DNA of 7,455 nucleotides, taken from the NCBI GenBank assembly GCA_017409915.1, contig JAFQRU010000136.1:1-7455 (forward strand), written 5' to 3'. Position 1 is the stretch's first letter. The number at the start of each line of letters is the position of its first letter. The notes beneath the pieces were generated by a model that saw only the letters and a program-made list of their open reading frames with translations, did not search any database and had not been told where the DNA came from. Both the position numbers and the translations under genes were made by a program. Origin of the DNA: Clostridia bacterium. Its GTDB lineage: Bacteria > Bacillota > Clostridia > Monoglobales > Monoglobaceae. Shown piece after piece: positions 5,150-7,455 of the stretch.

Positions 5150-5741
5150 AGAAGAAATAGTCAGCGTCAGCTGCCCAGCTTCCGTCCATATTCTTAATAA
5201 GTCTTATTCTGGCTTTTCGCTCATCTGCACCCGAGATAACCTTAAAGTCTACATCCACTGCATCTAAGATTCTTATTCCGCAGTTTAGATATGCGTCTTT
5301 AAGCTCTGCTCTCTGGGAGAAAATTCGTATTCTCGTTATCTCCGTGTCACATGCTCCGCTTTTCCATCCATCATAAAGGTCTTTGATATCCGTTTTCTCA
5401 AAAGTTTCAAGAACTCTTTCTTCGGCGATTTCCTTAGCAGTCTCAAAGCTTACTCCGTTTACCAAGCCAAGATATTCAATAAGCTTTGCCGAAAAAGTCT
5501 TGACGAGAGATTTGGCATCGTCCTTCATAATAAAGGATACATAATCGTCAACCACCGCATATATAGGGTCAAGCTCTGCTTCATATTCTTTTGTATCATC
5601 CCTGGGGCCTGTCTGAAACTGACCGAATTCCTTGTCCTTTTCATCAAAGTCCATAAACCAGGTTTCTTCCTGCTTGGTTATTCCGTCGCAACCGCAGAGG
5701 AAAACCATAAGCAATCCGATAAGAATACAAACTTTTTTCAT
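5148..5741 (-). CDS. Predicted lipoprotein of unknown function, possibly NTF2-like
   Basis: The N-terminus is a type II signal peptide: basic MKK, hydrophobic VCILIGLLMVF, and lipobox LCGC with the lipidated cysteine at Cys18. The mature protein should therefore be anchored on the outer face of the membrane. A short acidic linker (about 19-58) precedes one compact domain. This contains YAVVDDYVSFIMKDDAKSLV (61-80), KTFSAKLIEYL and, at the end, VDFKVIS (164-170) and ARIRLIKNMDGSWAADADYFF. That layout (helix with a charged break, then strands ending in a GSW stretch) resembles NTF2/SnoaL-like lipoproteins such as the DUF5104 or DUF4878 groups, but I cannot confirm which. The start follows AGGAGAG (5753-5747), which overlaps the upstream stop codon. 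Last gene of the dtd operon. I do not recognise a specific function. Confidence 0.8.
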   Translation of the reverse strand: MKKVCILIGLLMVFLCGCDGITKQEETWFMDFDEKDKEFGQFQTGPRDDTKEYEAELDPIYAVVDDYVSFIMKDDAKSLVKTFSAKLIEYLGLVNGVSFETAKEIAEERVLETFEKTDIKDLYDGWKSGACDTEITRIRIFSQRAELKDAYLNCGIRILDAVDVDFKVISGADERKARIRLIKNMDGSWAADADYFF

Positions 5742-5751
5742 ATCTTCTCTC

Positions 5752-6297
5752 CTATTTCATAAAGGTACAAATAACATCCGTTACCAAAACAAAGATAATC
5801 GCCATAGCAATTATAATTTTTGCGCCGTCTCCCATTTTGTTTAAGGTTTTATTAAGGAAAGGCTGCGCAATATAAACGCAGATAAGTTCAAAAACTGCAA
5901 GAGAAATTGTATTTTCACAACAAATTCTTCCGTTTGTGTTATAAAGCATTCCGTTGTAATTCCAAGGGGCAACCCCGAAAATAAGTTCATAAACCCATGA
6001 ACCCAAAAATTCAAGGGCGCCAAAAAGAACAACCGACATAACAACAAGCAATATAGGTGTTGGATTAATGTCTTTATCCTTGCCGTATTTCTTTATTAAG
6101 TTGAAAATAAACATAACAAGCATTATGCACAGTCCATAGAAAGGAGCATAAGGGCCGTAAAGAATCCCCGTTTCAACTCCGTTCGGATTTACCAGCCAAG
6201 AAAAAATCAGTCTGTAAATCCATAAAACCACGCTGTATATAAAAAAGCTTATTATGTAATTTAAAGCGCCTGCTTGGTGTCTTTTCTTTAAAGCCAC
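5752..6297 (-). CDS. CmpB-like integral membrane protein (putative ABC-transporter type IV family)
   Basis: The 181 residues contain about five membrane helices (roughly 11-35, 50-69, 82-107, 129-147 and 158-178). The family signatures are GILYGPYAPFYG (44-55), GALEFLGSWVYE (93-104, with Glu96), and WNYNGMLYNTNGRIC (112-126), which matches the usual WDYS...NGRIC block of the PF06541 'putative ABC-transporter type IV' family. Despite that name no ATPase is encoded nearby, and transport has not been shown for the family to my knowledge. The start is GTG at 6297; no ATG lies before the first helix. Its ribosome binding site AGAGGTG (6311-6305) is made by the last codons and stop of mtnN, 6 bases away, so translation is likely coupled. 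The ten bases after its stop lead to the lipoprotein, suggesting that the two envelope proteins act together. Confidence 0.82.
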   Translation of the reverse strand: MALKKRHQAGALNYIISFFIYSVVLWIYRLIFSWLVNPNGVETGILYGPYAPFYGLCIMLVMFIFNLIKKYGKDKDINPTPILLVVMSVVLFGALEFLGSWVYELIFGVAPWNYNGMLYNTNGRICCENTISLAVFELICVYIAQPFLNKTLNKMGDGAKIIIAMAIIFVLVTDVICTFMK

Positions 6298-6303
6298 GGC
6301 TTC

Positions 6304-6987
6304 TCACCTCTTTAAAAATCTTTTAATTACCTCAGCCGAATTGTCCGCCGCCATCTTCATAAATGCAGGATAGTCCATATTCGCCTCGCCGTCTGCGCTG
6401 TCGGAAATGGCTCTTACAACGCAAAAGTCAACATTATTCACATAGCAGACATGTCCTATGCTTCCGCCCTCCATTTCGCAGGCGATTGCGGAAAAGTTTT
6501 CCTTTATCTTTTCCTTCTGTATATCCGTTGCAATAAACTGGTCTCCTGAGGCAATAACCCCTCTTTTAACCTTAATGTCAAGCTCTTCGGCACACTTTGC
6601 AAATTTCGCTGAAAGCGCCTCGTCGCAAGGAATTTTAACAATGTTTATCCCTGACAAAAGTCCAATTGGGTCCCCGAGAGGAGAGGTATCCATATCGTGC
6701 TGAACAACTTCGGTTGCAACGGCAATATCGCCGATTGAGAGTTCCTTTGAAAGAGTTCCCCCAACCCCCACATTGATAATTTTCTCAGGGGCGTATCTAA
6801 GTATCATAGTCTGGGCGCAGATTGCGGCAAAAACCTTTCCGATTCCGCACTGAGCGGCAACAACCTCGGTTTCGCCCACAGTTCCGCTTATGTATTCAAC
6901 TCCGCTTATAACTTCAATCTTCTTATTTTCAATTATGGCTTTGATTCCGTCAATCTCAGGTTTCATCGCCCCTATAATTCCAATCAT
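6304..6987 (-). CDS. mtnN: 5'-methylthioadenosine / S-adenosylhomocysteine nucleosidase
   Basis: MtnN (Pfs) splits adenine from methylthioadenosine, S-adenosylhomocysteine and 5'-deoxyadenosine, removing inhibitory by-products of S-adenosylmethionine reactions and feeding methionine salvage. The 227 residues show the N-terminal IGIIGAMKPEI (2-12) with catalytic Glu11, CGIGKVFAA (47-55), NVGVGGTLS (72-80), GVIASGDQFI (143-152), CEMEGGSIGHVC (170-181) with the ribose-binding Glu173, and VVRAISDSADG (190-200) with the acid Asp196. These line up with Glu12, Glu174 and Asp197 of the E. coli enzyme. Length is normal. The ATG overlaps the TGA of dtd by 4 bases, and AAGGAG (7001-6996) is 8 bases before it, so the two genes are translationally coupled. 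No luxS or methionine gene is visible in the window. Confidence 0.96.
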   Translation of the reverse strand: MIGIIGAMKPEIDGIKAIIENKKIEVISGVEYISGTVGETEVVAAQCGIGKVFAAICAQTMILRYAPEKIINVGVGGTLSKELSIGDIAVATEVVQHDMDTSPLGDPIGLLSGINIVKIPCDEALSAKFAKCAEELDIKVKRGVIASGDQFIATDIQKEKIKENFSAIACEMEGGSIGHVCYVNNVDFCVVRAISDSADGEANMDYPAFMKMAADNSAEVIKRFLKR

Positions 6988-7436
6988 TTCTCGAACTCCT
7001 TGCTATCTAAAACTATGGTAAACGGTCCGTCGTTTAAAAGAGCAACTTTCATATCCGCCCCGAAAATTCCGCACGCCGTCTTTTTAAATCTTTCTCTGCA
7101 AAGAGAGATAACATATTCATAAAGATCATTTGCTTCTTTTGGGGGTGCCGCCTCAATAAAGCTTGGGCGGTTACCCTTCCTGCAATTTGCATAAAGAGTG
7201 AATTGGGAAATAACCAAAACCTCAGCGCCGACATCCTCGGAGCTTAAATTGGTTTTCCCCTCGCTATCGTCAAAGATTCGCATTTTATATATTTTGTCAA
7301 TGAGTTTGTCCGCAATTTCCTTTGTATCCCCTTGGCCCACACCTAAAAAGAGCAAAAGGCCGTGGCCGATTTCCCCTACGGTTTTGCCGTCAACACTAAC
7401 AGACGCCTCTTTAACCCTTTGAATTACAAATTTCAT
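6984..7436 (-). CDS. dtd: D-aminoacyl-tRNA deacylase
   Basis: Dtd cuts D-amino acids (and glycine from tRNA-Ala) off mischarged tRNAs, a chiral proofreading step of translation. The 150 residues are of normal length, with the start MKFVIQRVKEASVSVDGK, GLLLFLGVGQGD (26-37), KMRIFDDSEGKTNLS (51-65), the catalytic-site motif SQFTLYA (77-83), KGNRPSF (87-93), and the Gly-cisPro segment NDGPFTIVLDS (135-145). Most family members have GPVT where this one has GPFT; the Gly-Pro pair that forms the chiral filter is intact. ATG at 7436 is preceded by GGAGAA (7447-7442), 5 bases away. Its end overlaps mtnN. In many Firmicutes dtd follows the stringent-response gene relA; that region lies outside the window, so the operon's promoter and first genes cannot be seen. 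Confidence 0.96.
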   Translation of the reverse strand: MKFVIQRVKEASVSVDGKTVGEIGHGLLLFLGVGQGDTKEIADKLIDKIYKMRIFDDSEGKTNLSSEDVGAEVLVISQFTLYANCRKGNRPSFIEAAPPKEANDLYEYVISLCRERFKKTACGIFGADMKVALLNDGPFTIVLDSKEFEK

Positions 7437-7441
7437 AAAAA

Positions 7442-7447
7442 TTCTCC
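7442..7447 (-). promoter_or_regulatory. Ribosome binding site of dtd
   Basis: GGAGAA lies 5 bases before ATG (7436). Only 19 bases upstream of dtd are in the window, and no promoter is recognisable in them. Confidence 0.75.
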
Positions 7448-7455
7448 AAAAAATA

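Noticed and set aside
5752..6297. Calling the membrane protein a true ABC transporter permease
   Set aside because: The family name is historical; no ATPase or binding-protein gene accompanies it, so transport should not be assumed.
1..7455. Mobile element, prophage, CRISPR or defence island
   Set aside because: All genes are conserved housekeeping or ordinary accessory types, gaps are short, and no terminal repeats, transposase, integrase or repeat-spacer pattern is present.

Overview
The window looks like chromosomal core sequence from a Gram-positive, low-to-moderate GC Firmicute, most likely a member of the Clostridia. The evidence is strong AGGAGG-type ribosome binding sites on nearly every gene, sigma-A style promoters with TTGA-type -35 boxes, a DivIVA-like coiled-coil protein, a type II signal peptide, a ThiI without a rhodanese domain next to a NifS-type cysteine desulfurase, and a CinA-type gene beside recA. 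I cannot place it to genus. I see no insertion sequence, phage gene, CRISPR array, tRNA or rRNA. There is no gene-free gap of 300 bases or more; the longest is 152 bases.

Layout. Positions 1-3793 are all on the minus strand, so transcription runs right to left: a DivIVA-like gene (3197-3793), then a tight cluster of cysteine desulfurase (1899-3044), thiI (708-1880) and pncC/cinA C-terminal domain (241-705), then the 5' end of recA (1-194, cut by the window edge). The desulfurase cluster has its own candidate promoter with an inverted repeat laid across it, and recA has a near-consensus promoter whose -35 box contains the pncC stop codon. Positions 3929-5110 carry the only plus-strand gene, an HD-domain phosphohydrolase of the YfbR type. 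It shares a compact back-to-back promoter region with the DivIVA-like gene. Positions 5148-7436 form a second minus-strand operon, dtd - mtnN - CmpB-like membrane protein - lipoprotein, with gaps of -4, 6 and 10 bases. It converges on the HD gene at a bidirectional terminator (about 5116-5149). The operon's promoter lies beyond the right edge.

How the genes fit together. The desulfurase should supply persulfide sulfur directly to ThiI for 4-thiouridine in tRNA (and possibly thiamine synthesis), which would make up for the missing rhodanese domain. PncC salvages nicotinamide mononucleotide released by DNA ligase and other reactions, which may explain its link to recA. Dtd (tRNA proofreading) and MtnN (salvage of S-adenosylmethionine by-products) are quality-control and salvage enzymes. 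The two envelope genes behind them are of unknown function.

Most of the window is ordinary housekeeping. The points most worth a second look are an apparent internal duplication in the HD protein, with a degenerate N-terminal HD copy, and the unassigned long-spaced inverted repeat over the desulfurase promoter.
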